From NCBI GenBank assembly GCA_021772705.1, contig JAJFLN010000567.1:1-7244 (forward strand): DNA of 7,244 bases. Direction: 5' to 3'. Numbering within the stretch: the first letter of the stretch is position 1; each line of letters starts with the position of its first letter. A program made the translations under genes and the position numbers. The notes below the pieces were generated by a model. The model searched no databases. It saw only the letters and a program-made list of their open reading frames with translations, and was not told the DNA's origin. Source of the DNA: Candidatus Cloacimonadota bacterium. GTDB lineage: Bacteria > Muiribacteriota > UBA6191 > JACPRK01. Shown piece by piece: positions 1 through 5,486 of the stretch.

Positions 1-348
1 AACCTGATGGCCGAGTGGGACGCTCACCGGCAGGGCACCGGCGTCATGGCCTACTGGCACGTGGAGACGAACGCGCTGTGCATTCACGCGAAGCTCAAGA
101 CCTGCAGCTCCTCAGAGGGACTGAACGTCGTCGAGAACGGGAACTCCATCATCGAGTTCATCTTCTTCGCACGCAAGGCAGAGCTTCAGACCAACGACCC
201 CGAAATGCAGGAACTCTTCTTCCTGTGCTTTCGCCTTCTCCAGCCAGGCGAACCGCCCCTTGCGCGGGCAGCGGCTCCGGCGGTATTCAGTGGGTGTGAA
301 ACCGATCTTCGACGACGGAGACCTGAAGTGAATCCAGGAGGCGGTTAG
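1..348 (+). pseudogene. Tn3-family transposase (TnpA) remnant with internal deletion, 5' end outside window
   Basis: The frame is open from the first base, so this is the 3' part of a longer gene. The first 39 codons include GTGVMAYWHVE and a CIHAKLKTCSSSE block, which match the Tn3-family TnpA catalytic core as I remember it. The next codon (position 118) jumps to GLNVVEN, followed by FIFFARKAEL and a run ending CFRLLQ. In intact Tn3 transposases that second block holds the catalytic glutamate (VVENWNS) and lies well over a hundred residues further on. The piece with the second catalytic aspartate (family motif NYVDTHG) is therefore missing. The tryptophan of VENWNS is glycine here. After about position 243 similarity stops; codons up to the stop at 346-348 give an Arg/Pro-rich tail unlike TnpA. 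It cannot be an active transposase. The family call is firm; the size of the deletion is inferred from memory of the family. Confidence 0.82.
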
Positions 349-424
349 GGGCGCCGAGAGGCGGTCCGCTGGCGAGATCGTGACGGTCGTCGCCGCGCCT
401 CACAGCCCTTCGGCCCCCCGCCAC
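349..424. other. Short intergenic spacer downstream of tnpA remnant and dctM
   Basis: This spacer lies between the convergent ends of the tnpA remnant and dctM. It is GC-rich and holds a loose inverted repeat, GGCGA at 371-375 with TCGCC about 14 bases later. There is no T-run on either side, so I do not call a terminator. No Tn3-type terminal inverted repeat is recognisable. Confidence 0.4.
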
Positions 425-1714
425 TCACCCCCCGAACGCCAGATCCCGGAGGAAGAGGGCGATCGGTGGGAAGAGCATCAGCAGTACCGAGGCGAGGAGG
501 AGCATCGCCACGAAGGGTGGGGTTCCCCGGATGATGTCGAGGTAGGGCCGCTTGAATATGGCGATGGCCGTGAAGATGTCGCAGCCGAAGGGTGGCGTCG
601 CCGAGCCGATGGCCACCTGGAGCGTCACCAGGACCCCGACGAGGACCGGATCGATTCCGGCGCCGACGGCGATGGGGTGGAAGATGGGTGTCAGGATCAG
701 GATGACCACGATCGGGTCAACGAACATGCAGCCGACGAAGAAAGCCGCCGCGATGGAGGCGAGGATCACCATCGGGTCGGAGGCCGAGGTAAGGCCCAGG
801 GTCTCGTTGATGAGGCGGGTCGGCAGCTCGGCGAAGGAGATGATCCAGGAGAAGGCTGCCCCGGCACCGACGAGGATGAAGACCACCGCCGTGACGAGAC
901 CCGTCGAGAGGGCGACGTCGGGCAGGTCCTTCAGGGCGACCTCGCGGTAGACGATCACCTCGAGGAAGATCGCGTAGAGCACGGAGACGGCGGCGGCCTC
1001 CGTGGGGCTGAAGATGCCCGAGTAGATGCCTCCGATGATGATGACCGGGAAGCCGAGGGGGAGGAGGGCCTTCCGGATGGACTGAAGCCTTTCACTCCAG
1101 GAGGCGCGGGGCAGCGGGGGGATCTCCATCCGGATCGAGGCGAAGTAGCAGTAGGCGCAGAACATGGCCAGGATCAGGAGGCCCGGCCCGATCCCGGCGA
1201 TGAACATCTCGCCGATGGAGGCGCCCGAGACGACCCCGTAGACGATCATCCCGATGCTGGGGGGGATCAGCAAGGCAATGTCGCTGGCATTGATGATCAG
1301 GGCCGTGGCGAAGGTATCCGGGTAGCCGGCCTGGAGCATTTTTGGCCGGAGGGGGCCGCCGATGGCGACGACCGTCGCCTGGGTCGATCCCGAGACGGCC
1401 CCGAAGAGGGTGCAGCTGATGGCTGTGGTCATCGGCAGGCCCCCTCGGACGTGTCCGACGAAGGTCATGACCAGATCGAGGAGGCGGTCCGAGGAGTGGC
1501 CCCGGGTCATTATCTCGGCGGCCATGATGAACATCGGGACGGCGATCAGCGCCGCCGGCTTGATACCGCCGATCATCTGCTGGACCACGATGGCCGGCTC
1601 CAGATCAGGGAAGTAGAAGAGGAAGCAGCCGAGGGTCGCCGACAGCAGGGGGACCATCATCGGAAACCCGAAAAGCAGCAGCCCGAGCATGACCACGAGG
1701 ATCATCCAGGTCAC
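425..1714 (-). CDS. dctM: TRAP transporter large permease subunit DctM
   Basis: The 429-residue product is the large membrane subunit of a tripartite ATP-independent periplasmic (TRAP) transporter. It forms the ion-coupled translocation channel in the inner membrane for a substrate delivered by DctP. It is a typical full length for DctM and is hydrophobic throughout. Family hallmarks visible are GHVRGGL (87-93), SCTLFGAVSGS (100-110), INASDIALLIPPSIGMIVYG (141-160), GGIYSGIFSPTEAAAV (228-243), FVDPIVVILILTPIFHP (331-347) and IGSATPPFG (369-377). The start is GTG: a perfect AGGAGG lies at 1722-1727, seven bases before it, while the ATG three codons inside has worse spacing. It lies downstream of dctQ on the same strand, but 225 bp away, which is unusual because these two genes commonly abut or overlap. 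The substrate cannot be read from the sequence; C4-dicarboxylates or other organic acids are the family norm. Confidence 0.96.
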   Translation of the reverse strand: MTWMILVVMLGLLLFGFPMMVPLLSATLGCFLFYFPDLEPAIVVQQMIGGIKPAALIAVPMFIMAAEIMTRGHSSDRLLDLVMTFVGHVRGGLPMTTAISCTLFGAVSGSTQATVVAIGGPLRPKMLQAGYPDTFATALIINASDIALLIPPSIGMIVYGVVSGASIGEMFIAGIGPGLLILAMFCAYCYFASIRMEIPPLPRASWSERLQSIRKALLPLGFPVIIIGGIYSGIFSPTEAAAVSVLYAIFLEVIVYREVALKDLPDVALSTGLVTAVVFILVGAGAAFSWIISFAELPTRLINETLGLTSASDPMVILASIAAAFFVGCMFVDPIVVILILTPIFHPIAVGAGIDPVLVGVLVTLQVAIGSATPPFGCDIFTAIAIFKRPYLDIIRGTPPFVAMLLLASVLLMLFPPIALFLRDLAFGG

Positions 1715-1721
1715 GGCGTGG

Positions 1722-1727
1722 CCTCCT
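1722..1727 (-). promoter_or_regulatory. Ribosome binding site deciding the dctM GTG start
   Basis: The minus strand reads AGGAGG followed by seven bases and GTG at 1714. This fixes the GTG rather than the ATG at 1705 as the likely start. It also means dctM can be translated independently of dctQ despite the long gap. Confidence 0.8.
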
Positions 1728-1765
1728 GCTGCTCAATGGATCGAGGTCTGTCTGGAGCCGCTCCA

Positions 1766-1892
1766 GGACCGTGTAGAAGAGTGACTCCGCCGCGAGGTCG
1801 CGCGAAGGGCTCGCGGGCAACAAGGGAGCTTCTTGCCGGCGGAAGGCGTACTTCAGTACGTCGACGTCGGCGAGGAGCGACCGACACGGTCC
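1766..1892. repeat. Structured, palindrome-rich element between dctQ and dctM
   Basis: The 225-bp gap between dctQ and dctM (1715-1939) contains an element bounded by a perfect 9-bp inverted repeat: GGACCGTGT at 1766-1774 and ACACGGTCC at 1884-1892. Inside lie CGTACTTCAGTACG at 1847-1860 (6-bp arms, 2-base centre), the perfect palindrome ACGTCGACGT at 1858-1867, and CGCGAG...CTCGCG arms at 1791-1796 and 1810-1815. The frames crossing this gap give Arg/Pro-rich or low-complexity peptides without domain character, so I read it as non-coding. It resembles a dispersed intergenic repeat (REP/BIME-like) or a structured operon spacer. That it is dispersed in the genome is inference; only one copy is visible here. 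Confidence 0.5.
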
Positions 1893-1939
1893 GCGGACGC
1901 TGTAGCCGATCGCAGCAGGAGGCATTCTCCGACACTTTT

Positions 1940-2518
1940 CTAGACACCGGCGGGTGGCTCCTCCTGGTACTCGTCCTTGTGATGGAAAGCGAGATACGGC
2001 TCGTCGGAGGTGAGGTTCCGGATCAGCGTCAGGACGTACTGGACGCCGGCGAGCATAAGGCCGACGGGCACCGGAAGATAGAGCACCCAGTACGGCACGT
2101 CCATGGCCGGGGAACGGGTGCCGAGGACGAACACGGTGTGGATGTACTGGAGCGAGTAGGCGGCCAGGAGGAACATCAGAGCCGCCGTGACGGCGGCGAT
2201 GACGCTCATGAGCAGGCGCCGGCCCCGCGTCGACAGCTGGTCGTAGAGCGCCGACATCCGGATGTGGCGGCCCTCGCCGGCGGCGTAGCTCAGGCCGACG
2301 AAGGTGACGACGATGATGAAGGACTGGGAGAGCTCCTCGGCGAAGGTGAGGGAGGAGTTGAGGACGGCCCGGAAGAAGACATTGGCGACGGTCACCGCGG
2401 CGATGACCAGGATGCTGAAGGCGAGAATTCGTTCCTCCAGAAGCCGGACGAGTCGGAAGACTCGGTCGAAGGCCGGCGTTTCTTCAGGAGCTTCGTTGCC
2501 ATTGCATTGATTCGTCAT
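1940..2518 (-). CDS. dctQ: TRAP transporter small permease subunit DctQ
   Basis: This 192-residue protein is the small membrane subunit of the TRAP transporter, which pairs with DctM to form the permease. Four membrane segments are visible at about residues 31-48, 66-81, 102-121 and 142-166, the usual DctQ topology. The conserved FAEELSQ motif (59-65) precedes the second segment, and the following GLSYAAGEGRHIRM matches the family's G-x-x-A-x-x-x-x-x-H-I-R-x pattern. I chose the ATG at 2518 because AGGAA at 2527-2531 lies eight bases upstream. The frame stays open to 2653, but those 45 extra codons run antisense through the start and signal sequence of dctP and look like shadow. The length is normal for DctQ. 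It is followed by dctM after a 225-bp gap, and its start faces that of dctP 34 bp away. Confidence 0.93.
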   Translation of the reverse strand: MTNQCNGNEAPEETPAFDRVFRLVRLLEERILAFSILVIAAVTVANVFFRAVLNSSLTFAEELSQSFIIVVTFVGLSYAAGEGRHIRMSALYDQLSTRGRRLLMSVIAAVTAALMFLLAAYSLQYIHTVFVLGTRSPAMDVPYWVLYLPVPVGLMLAGVQYVLTLIRNLTSDEPYLAFHHKDEYQEEPPAGV

Positions 2519-2552
2519 GCGATGATTTCCTGCGACATGGTAGCATTCCGGA
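2519..2552. promoter_or_regulatory. 34-bp divergent start region between dctQ and dctP
   Basis: Only 34 bases separate the divergent starts of dctQ (2518, minus) and dctP (GTG 2553, plus). The gap holds the dctQ Shine-Dalgarno site (AGGAA at 2527-2531 on the minus strand). A TAGCAT at 2541-2546 is a poor -10-like match for the plus strand with no good partner at -35. There is no room for two conventional promoters, so at least one must lie inside the opposing gene's coding sequence. The stretch from about 2496 to 2550 is more AT-rich than its surroundings. I cannot identify an operator. Confidence 0.45.
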
Positions 2553-3629
2553 GTGCGCCCCAGTTCCATGCTCTTTCTGATCGTCTTGCTGGCGCTCCAC
2601 GCGGCCGGTTGCGGCAGCGCGGGGGGAGGCGGCACGACCTGGCGATTCGCCATCGAGGAGATCCAGGGCAGCGTACAGGATGCCTACGCCCAGGAGTTCA
2701 AGCGTCTGGTCGAGGAAGATTCAGGAGGCCGCATTGGCGTCACGGTCTATCCCTACGGCACTCTCGGGACCTCGGATCAGATCACGGAGCAGCTTCACCT
2801 GGGGGCGATCCAGATCGCCACGGCCTCCCCGGGCCACATCGGGAAGCTCATCCCGGAGCTGCAGGCCTTCCTGCTCCACTACGTGCTCTCGGAGGACCCC
2901 CGGGTGAACCGGGAGCTCATCGGCGGTTCGACGCGGCTCCGACAGGCGATGAACGACCTCTACTTGCGGAAGGACTTCCGGTTCCTCACGCTGCTGCCTG
3001 AAGGCGAGCAGGTCTGGACGACGAAGCGACCCGTCAGGGAGCCGGCCGACTTCGATGGAATGAAGTTCCGGGTCATGACGTCGCCGGTGTTGCTGGAGTC
3101 CTACGCGGCCTACGGGGCGAACCCCACGCCACTGCCATACGCGGAGGTCTACAGCGCCCTGCAGCTCAGCATGATCGACGGCCAGGTGAACCCGGTCTTC
3201 GCCATCGAGGAGATGAGCTTCTACGAGGTGACGGACTATCTGATCTTTCCGGGACACTCCCAGTCCGTCACGACGGTCGTCGCTAACGGGCGGTTCCTGG
3301 ACTCTCTCGACGCGAAGGATCGGGAGCTGCTGAACCGGACGGTGGAGCGGCTCGACGACTACATCTTCAAGGTCCAGGAGGAGTACAACACGGCGCGGCT
3401 CCAGATCATCCGGGAGAAGAAGTCCGATGTGAAGGTGATCCGTCTCACCGAGCAACAGCGGGCCCGGTTCCGGGAGAAGGCCGGCGACGTGCAAGCTCGC
3501 TTCGGCGCCCTGGCCGGACCGGGGGGGAAGCAGTTTCTCGAGCTGCTGCTTCAGGAGGTCGAGGCGGCCCGGCGGCGCGTGAGCGCCAGGACCGAGGCTC
3601 CGCGGGTAAAGAACGGAAGGGTCTACTGA
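2553..3629 (+). CDS. dctP: TRAP transporter substrate-binding protein DctP, predicted lipoprotein
   Basis: The 358-residue product is the extracytoplasmic receptor of the TRAP transporter (DctP family). A short positively charged N-terminus, a hydrophobic stretch (MLFLIVLLALHAAG) and Cys20 in the lipobox-like AAGC predict a lipid-anchored rather than free periplasmic protein; a Gly-rich linker follows. The mature part shows family features: GRIGVTVYPYGTLGT (59-73), the hinge block around KRPVREPADFDGMKFRVM (158-175) with Arg173 at the position that usually contacts the substrate carboxylate, ANPTPLPYAEVYSALQ (189-204) and DGQVNP (209-214, usually DGQENP). GTG at 2553 is preferred over ATG at 2568 because it supplies the arginine of the signal n-region; neither has an ideal Shine-Dalgarno, with GGAG at 2550-2553 overlapping the first. 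It is divergent from dctQ, whereas P, Q and M are commonly co-directional. Its end overlaps the end of a MarR remnant by seven bases. Confidence 0.94.
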   Translation: MRPSSMLFLIVLLALHAAGCGSAGGGGTTWRFAIEEIQGSVQDAYAQEFKRLVEEDSGGRIGVTVYPYGTLGTSDQITEQLHLGAIQIATASPGHIGKLIPELQAFLLHYVLSEDPRVNRELIGGSTRLRQAMNDLYLRKDFRFLTLLPEGEQVWTTKRPVREPADFDGMKFRVMTSPVLLESYAAYGANPTPLPYAEVYSALQLSMIDGQVNPVFAIEEMSFYEVTDYLIFPGHSQSVTTVVANGRFLDSLDAKDRELLNRTVERLDDYIFKVQEEYNTARLQIIREKKSDVKVIRLTEQQRARFREKAGDVQARFGALAGPGGKQFLELLLQEVEAARRRVSARTEAPRVKNGRVY

Positions 3630-3838
3630 GCTGTCGACTCCGGGACCAGCAGCGGTGAGGCGTCGATGTCCTTCGCGTCCATCAGCTCTGTGATCGTCTC
3701 GAGGGCGTTCAGCAGCTCCAGCCGGACCGGCTCTTCCAGGTCCGAGTACCGGGCGATGAAGATCTCCTGCAAGGGCGCTGGCAAGGCCAGGTACCGATCG
3801 AGCCCCCGGTCGGTGAGGGAAAGGCGCAGTTGATGTTG
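3623..3838 (-). pseudogene. MarR-type transcriptional regulator, C-terminal remnant
   Basis: About 71 codons on the minus strand, ending at the stop 3623-3625, read QLRLSLTDRGLDRYLALP, then PLQEIFIARYSDLEEPVRL and TITELMDAKDIDASPLLV. The LSLTDRG start corresponds to the end of the winged helix-turn-helix wing in MarR proteins (usually V-x-L-T-x-x-G), and the rest resembles the C-terminal dimerisation helices. The DNA-binding helices that should precede it are absent: upstream of about 3838 this frame gives unrelated sequence, and another frame carries a different remnant. The fragment lacks a DNA-reading head and is unlikely to be functional. It may once have regulated the neighbouring transporter, but that is speculation. 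Assignment is from remembered family pattern. Confidence 0.6.
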
Positions 3839-3842
3839 TAGC

Positions 3843-3935
3843 GGCCAGCCCGATGGTCTCGAGAACGAAGTCATCCGGGTGTGTTGCTTTGATACCGAGA
3901 GGGGCGAACGCATCTTCGCTGGTGACACGATTGTT
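3843..3935 (-). pseudogene. Possible PIN-domain toxin C-terminal remnant
   Basis: On the minus strand, one frame shifted from the MarR remnant and directly upstream of it, about 30 codons read NNRVTSEDAFAPLGIKATHP and then DDFVLETIG. The combination of a polar strand, APLGIKA and HPDDFV is typical of the end of PIN-domain toxins of the PIN_3 type (family pattern LxPLGIEAxHPDEFLL). No acidic active-site residues of a complete PIN fold lie upstream: the frame has an ATG at 3980 and nothing recognisable before this stretch. It seems to be a fragment fused by deletion to the MarR tail at about 3838-3843. The match is short, so the call is tentative. Confidence 0.4.
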
Positions 3936-3957
3936 GAGTCCAGGCTCCTTGCCTGCT

Positions 3958-3992
3958 GGTAACATATAAGGTACCTTCATTCATGAGTTACC
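3958..3992 (+). promoter_or_regulatory. Candidate promoter/operator of the higBA pair
   Basis: TATAAG at 3965-3970 is a reasonable -10 element upstream of the toxin start at 3983. I see no convincing -35 at normal spacing: TTGCCT at 3949-3954 is only 10 bases away. An inverted repeat, GGTAAC at 3958-3963 and GTTACC at 3987-3992, brackets the -10 and the start codon. That placement would suit autorepression by the antitoxin, as is usual in such modules. AAGG at 3968-3971 is a weak ribosome-binding candidate. All of this is suggestive only. Confidence 0.3.
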
Positions 3993-4306
3993 GGGTTGTA
4001 GAGCTGCTTCTCGAAGATGGCAGCAGCCCCTATGCCGACTGGTTCGCCACGCTCGATCCTGTTACGGCCGCCAAGATCACGGTGGCAAAGCTGCGTATCG
4101 AACAGGGGAACCTTTCCAATGTGGAGTGGTTTCGAGGGATCGGTGAATACAAGATCAACTGGGGACCGGGTTATCGGGTTTACCTCGCCAGGGACGGTAT
4201 GACGATCATCGTCCTTCTTGGAGGCGGGACAAAGAGACGGCAGCAGAAGGACATAGACCGCAGCGTCCTGCTATGGCAAGGCTACAAGCGGAGAAAGGGG
4301 AAGTAG
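3983..4306 (+). CDS. higB: Type II toxin of RelE/HigB superfamily (addiction module killer protein)
   Basis: The 107-residue protein has the size and motif order of the phage Gp49/HigB-like branch of the RelE/ParE superfamily. Visible blocks are YADWFATLDPVTAAKI (17-32), the LRIEQGNLSN stretch (37-46), GIGEYKINWGPGYRVYLARDG (52-72) and LLGGGTKRRQQKDI (78-91), ending in a basic tail (YKRRKGK). Members of this branch are mostly ribosome-dependent mRNA interferases kept inactive by the co-encoded antitoxin. No truncation or frameshift is apparent, and the basic residues expected in the C-terminal half are present, so it is probably functional. The toxin gene precedes the antitoxin, the HigBA order, with only two bases between the toxin stop and the antitoxin ATG. 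The symbol is by family resemblance; targets and activity are not deducible. Confidence 0.9.
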   Translation: MSYRVVELLLEDGSSPYADWFATLDPVTAAKITVAKLRIEQGNLSNVEWFRGIGEYKINWGPGYRVYLARDGMTIIVLLGGGTKRRQQKDIDRSVLLWQGYKRRKGK

Positions 4307-4308
4307 GT

Positions 4309-4635
4309 ATGGCGCTGACCAGGCACTTCAAAGAGACCATAGTTTCGCGAGTCAAGAGTGAGCCGGCGTTCGCCCGTGCTCTTCTGGAGGAGGCGGTGTC
4401 GCTCTTGCTAAACGGGGACCCGGAGACAGCCAAACTCATTCTTCGCGACTTGGTCAACGCAACGATTGGTTTCGAGGCCCTGGCCGGAGATCTTCATAAA
4501 CCCAGCAAGAGCCTTCACCGGATGCTATCGCTAGCTGGCAACCCGACTATGGAAAACCTGTCGGCGATTCTCGTAGCGATCAAGAAGGCGCTTCGTGTCG
4601 ATATCCAGACGGTTGTTTCCCCGATGACGGTCTAA
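4309..4635 (+). CDS. higA: HigA-like antitoxin with helix-turn-helix domain
   Basis: The 108-residue protein matches the antidote partner of the Gp49-type toxins. It begins with an FKETIVSRVKSEPAFARAL helix (7-25), continues with LLNGDPETAKLILRDLVNATIG (33-54), and carries a Cro/C1-like helix-turn-helix around residues 52-93 (FEALAGDLHKPSKSLHRML, GNPTMENLSAILVAI). It should bind and neutralise the upstream toxin and repress the shared promoter. I chose the ATG at 4309, two bases after the toxin stop, because GGGG at 4297-4300 lies eight bases upstream. An in-frame ATG at 4273 would add 12 residues of antisense-like character inside the toxin gene. The C-terminus (LRVDIQTVVSPMTV) extends slightly past the helix-turn-helix. 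The gene looks intact. Confidence 0.9.
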   Translation: MALTRHFKETIVSRVKSEPAFARALLEEAVSLLLNGDPETAKLILRDLVNATIGFEALAGDLHKPSKSLHRMLSLAGNPTMENLSAILVAIKKALRVDIQTVVSPMTV

Positions 4636-4637
4636 CC

Positions 4638-4650
4638 TGGCCTGGGGCCA
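4638..4650 (+). terminator. Weak hairpin directly after the antitoxin
   Basis: TGGCC at 4638-4642 and GGCCA at 4646-4650 form a perfect 5-bp stem with a 3-base loop, two bases after the antitoxin stop. Only AAGATTT follows, not a T-run, so termination would be inefficient or the hairpin may serve another purpose, such as mRNA 3'-end stability. Confidence 0.3.
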
Positions 4651-4682
4651 AGATTTGTGGAACCCGCGTTGCCGAGAGAGGT

Positions 4683-5486
4683 TTGAGCGCCCGTAGGGCG
4701 CGGAATATCGGCCGCAGGCCGGTACCGAAGGCGCAGCTATGTTTCCGATGGTCCAAGAAAACCCTACAAAAACCAGTCGATTGCGTGCCAGCACAGGAAA
4801 CTACGAAATCGAAAGTGGTTGCCCAGCTCGTGCGACCGGCCAGGCGCGAAAGGCTAGGCTATGAGGAGTTCCTCTACGTCTGCCAGCAGGCCAGGAAGAA
4901 GCTCGGGCTACTGAAGCCAAAGAAAGAGCAGAAGCTTTCCAAGCTGCTACACGAGGCCGATCTCAAGCGCTTCTTCCGAGTCATCTCCGACTGCGGCGAC
5001 GTGCAGCACGAAATCATGCTCAAGCTGCTCTTCTACACGGCCGTCCGGGTGAGCGAACTGGTTCGGATCCGTGTCGGCGACGTGGACCTGGACAACTACC
5101 AGATCTTCATAGACCAGGGCAAGGGCGGGAAGGACCGCTACATCCTCTTCCCTGCCAGCTTCCGGCTGGTGCTCAAGAGCCACCTCGGTGCCAACCCGAA
5201 GAACACGTTTCTCTTCGAGACCCGCCGGTACGGACCGTTCACCGCTAGGCGCGTGCAGCAGATCGTTCAGGGGTACCGCCAGAAGGCCGGCATCCAGGCT
5301 CCTGTTCATCCGCACTTGTTCCGCCATCAGATGCTCACGTACCTGACCTCGCGTGGGCTGTCCGACGCGCAGATCCAGCTCATCTCGGGCCACGAGAGCA
5401 AGAAGAGCCTCGAGGTCTATCAGCACCTCTCGCTCGAGGACGTCCAGGATGCGTACCAGGATGCCGTACAGTCACTCGACGTATAG
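4683..5486 (+). CDS. Tyrosine recombinase / site-specific integrase (XerC/D-like catalytic domain)
   Basis: Numbered from the longest frame (TTG at 4683, 267 residues), all catalytic residues of the tyrosine recombinase family are visible: Arg122 in TAVRVSEL, Lys147/Lys150 in GKGGKDR, His211 and Arg214 in HPHLFRH, His237 in SGHES and the nucleophile Tyr246 in LEVYQHLSL, nine residues after His237 as in XerD. The enzyme should cut and rejoin DNA at specific sites through a 3'-phosphotyrosine link. The catalytic domain starts near KLLHEADLKRFF (87-98), so the N-terminal core-binding part is at most about 85 residues, shorter than in XerC/D (about 300 residues in all). The start is uncertain: GAGAGG lies too close to the TTG, the first 35 codons run over two hairpins, and in-frame GTGs at 4785, 4815 and 4830 lack good ribosome sites. 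It is co-oriented with the toxin-antitoxin pair. The family is certain; its role (excision, integration or resident Xer-like) is not. Confidence 0.92.
   Translation: MSARRARNIGRRPVPKAQLCFRWSKKTLQKPVDCVPAQETTKSKVVAQLVRPARRERLGYEEFLYVCQQARKKLGLLKPKKEQKLSKLLHEADLKRFFRVISDCGDVQHEIMLKLLFYTAVRVSELVRIRVGDVDLDNYQIFIDQGKGGKDRYILFPASFRLVLKSHLGANPKNTFLFETRRYGPFTARRVQQIVQGYRQKAGIQAPVHPHLFRHQMLTYLTSRGLSDAQIQLISGHESKKSLEVYQHLSLEDVQDAYQDAVQSLDV
4687..4721. repeat. Pair of compact hairpins ahead of the integrase
   Basis: Two perfect small inverted repeats stand seven bases apart: GCGCCC-GTA-GGGCGC at 4687-4701 and CGGCC-GCA-GGCCG at 4709-4721. Both have 3-base loops. They lie at the 5' edge of the recombinase reading frame, where the translated sequence has no protein-family character, so I treat this stretch as non-coding. 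They could be a recombination site, a repetitive extragenic element or an mRNA leader structure; the sequence alone does not decide. Confidence 0.5.

Noticed and set aside
244..348. Possible fragment of a second transposase read on the minus strand under the tail of the Tn3 remnant.
   Set aside because: One minus-strand frame (around TPTEYRRSRCPRKGRFAW) looked faintly transposase-like, but I could not tie it to any known family.
1605..1947. Two overlapping minus-strand frames in the dctQ-dctM gap (106 and 78 codons).
   Set aside because: They run through palindromes and into dctM in other frames, show no domain pattern and have no good ribosome site; the gap is better explained as non-coding.
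380..3001. A plus-strand open frame of 873 codons covering the whole antisense of dctM and dctQ.
   Set aside because: It is a GC-driven shadow. Its translation is dominated by Asp, Glu, Gly and Arg with no domain character, while the minus-strand frames beneath encode clear DctM and DctQ with good ribosome sites.
2721..3980. A minus-strand open frame of 419 codons antisense to dctP.
   Set aside because: Most of it mirrors dctP and is Leu/Arg/Pro-rich shadow. Only its first stretch (3843-3935) has a family-like pattern, recorded as a PIN remnant.
4739..4864. A 41-codon frame beginning ATG TTT CCG just before the integrase's conserved part.
   Set aside because: It has no ribosome site or family resemblance, and overlaps the integrase frame; kept only as an alternative source of a lost integrase start.
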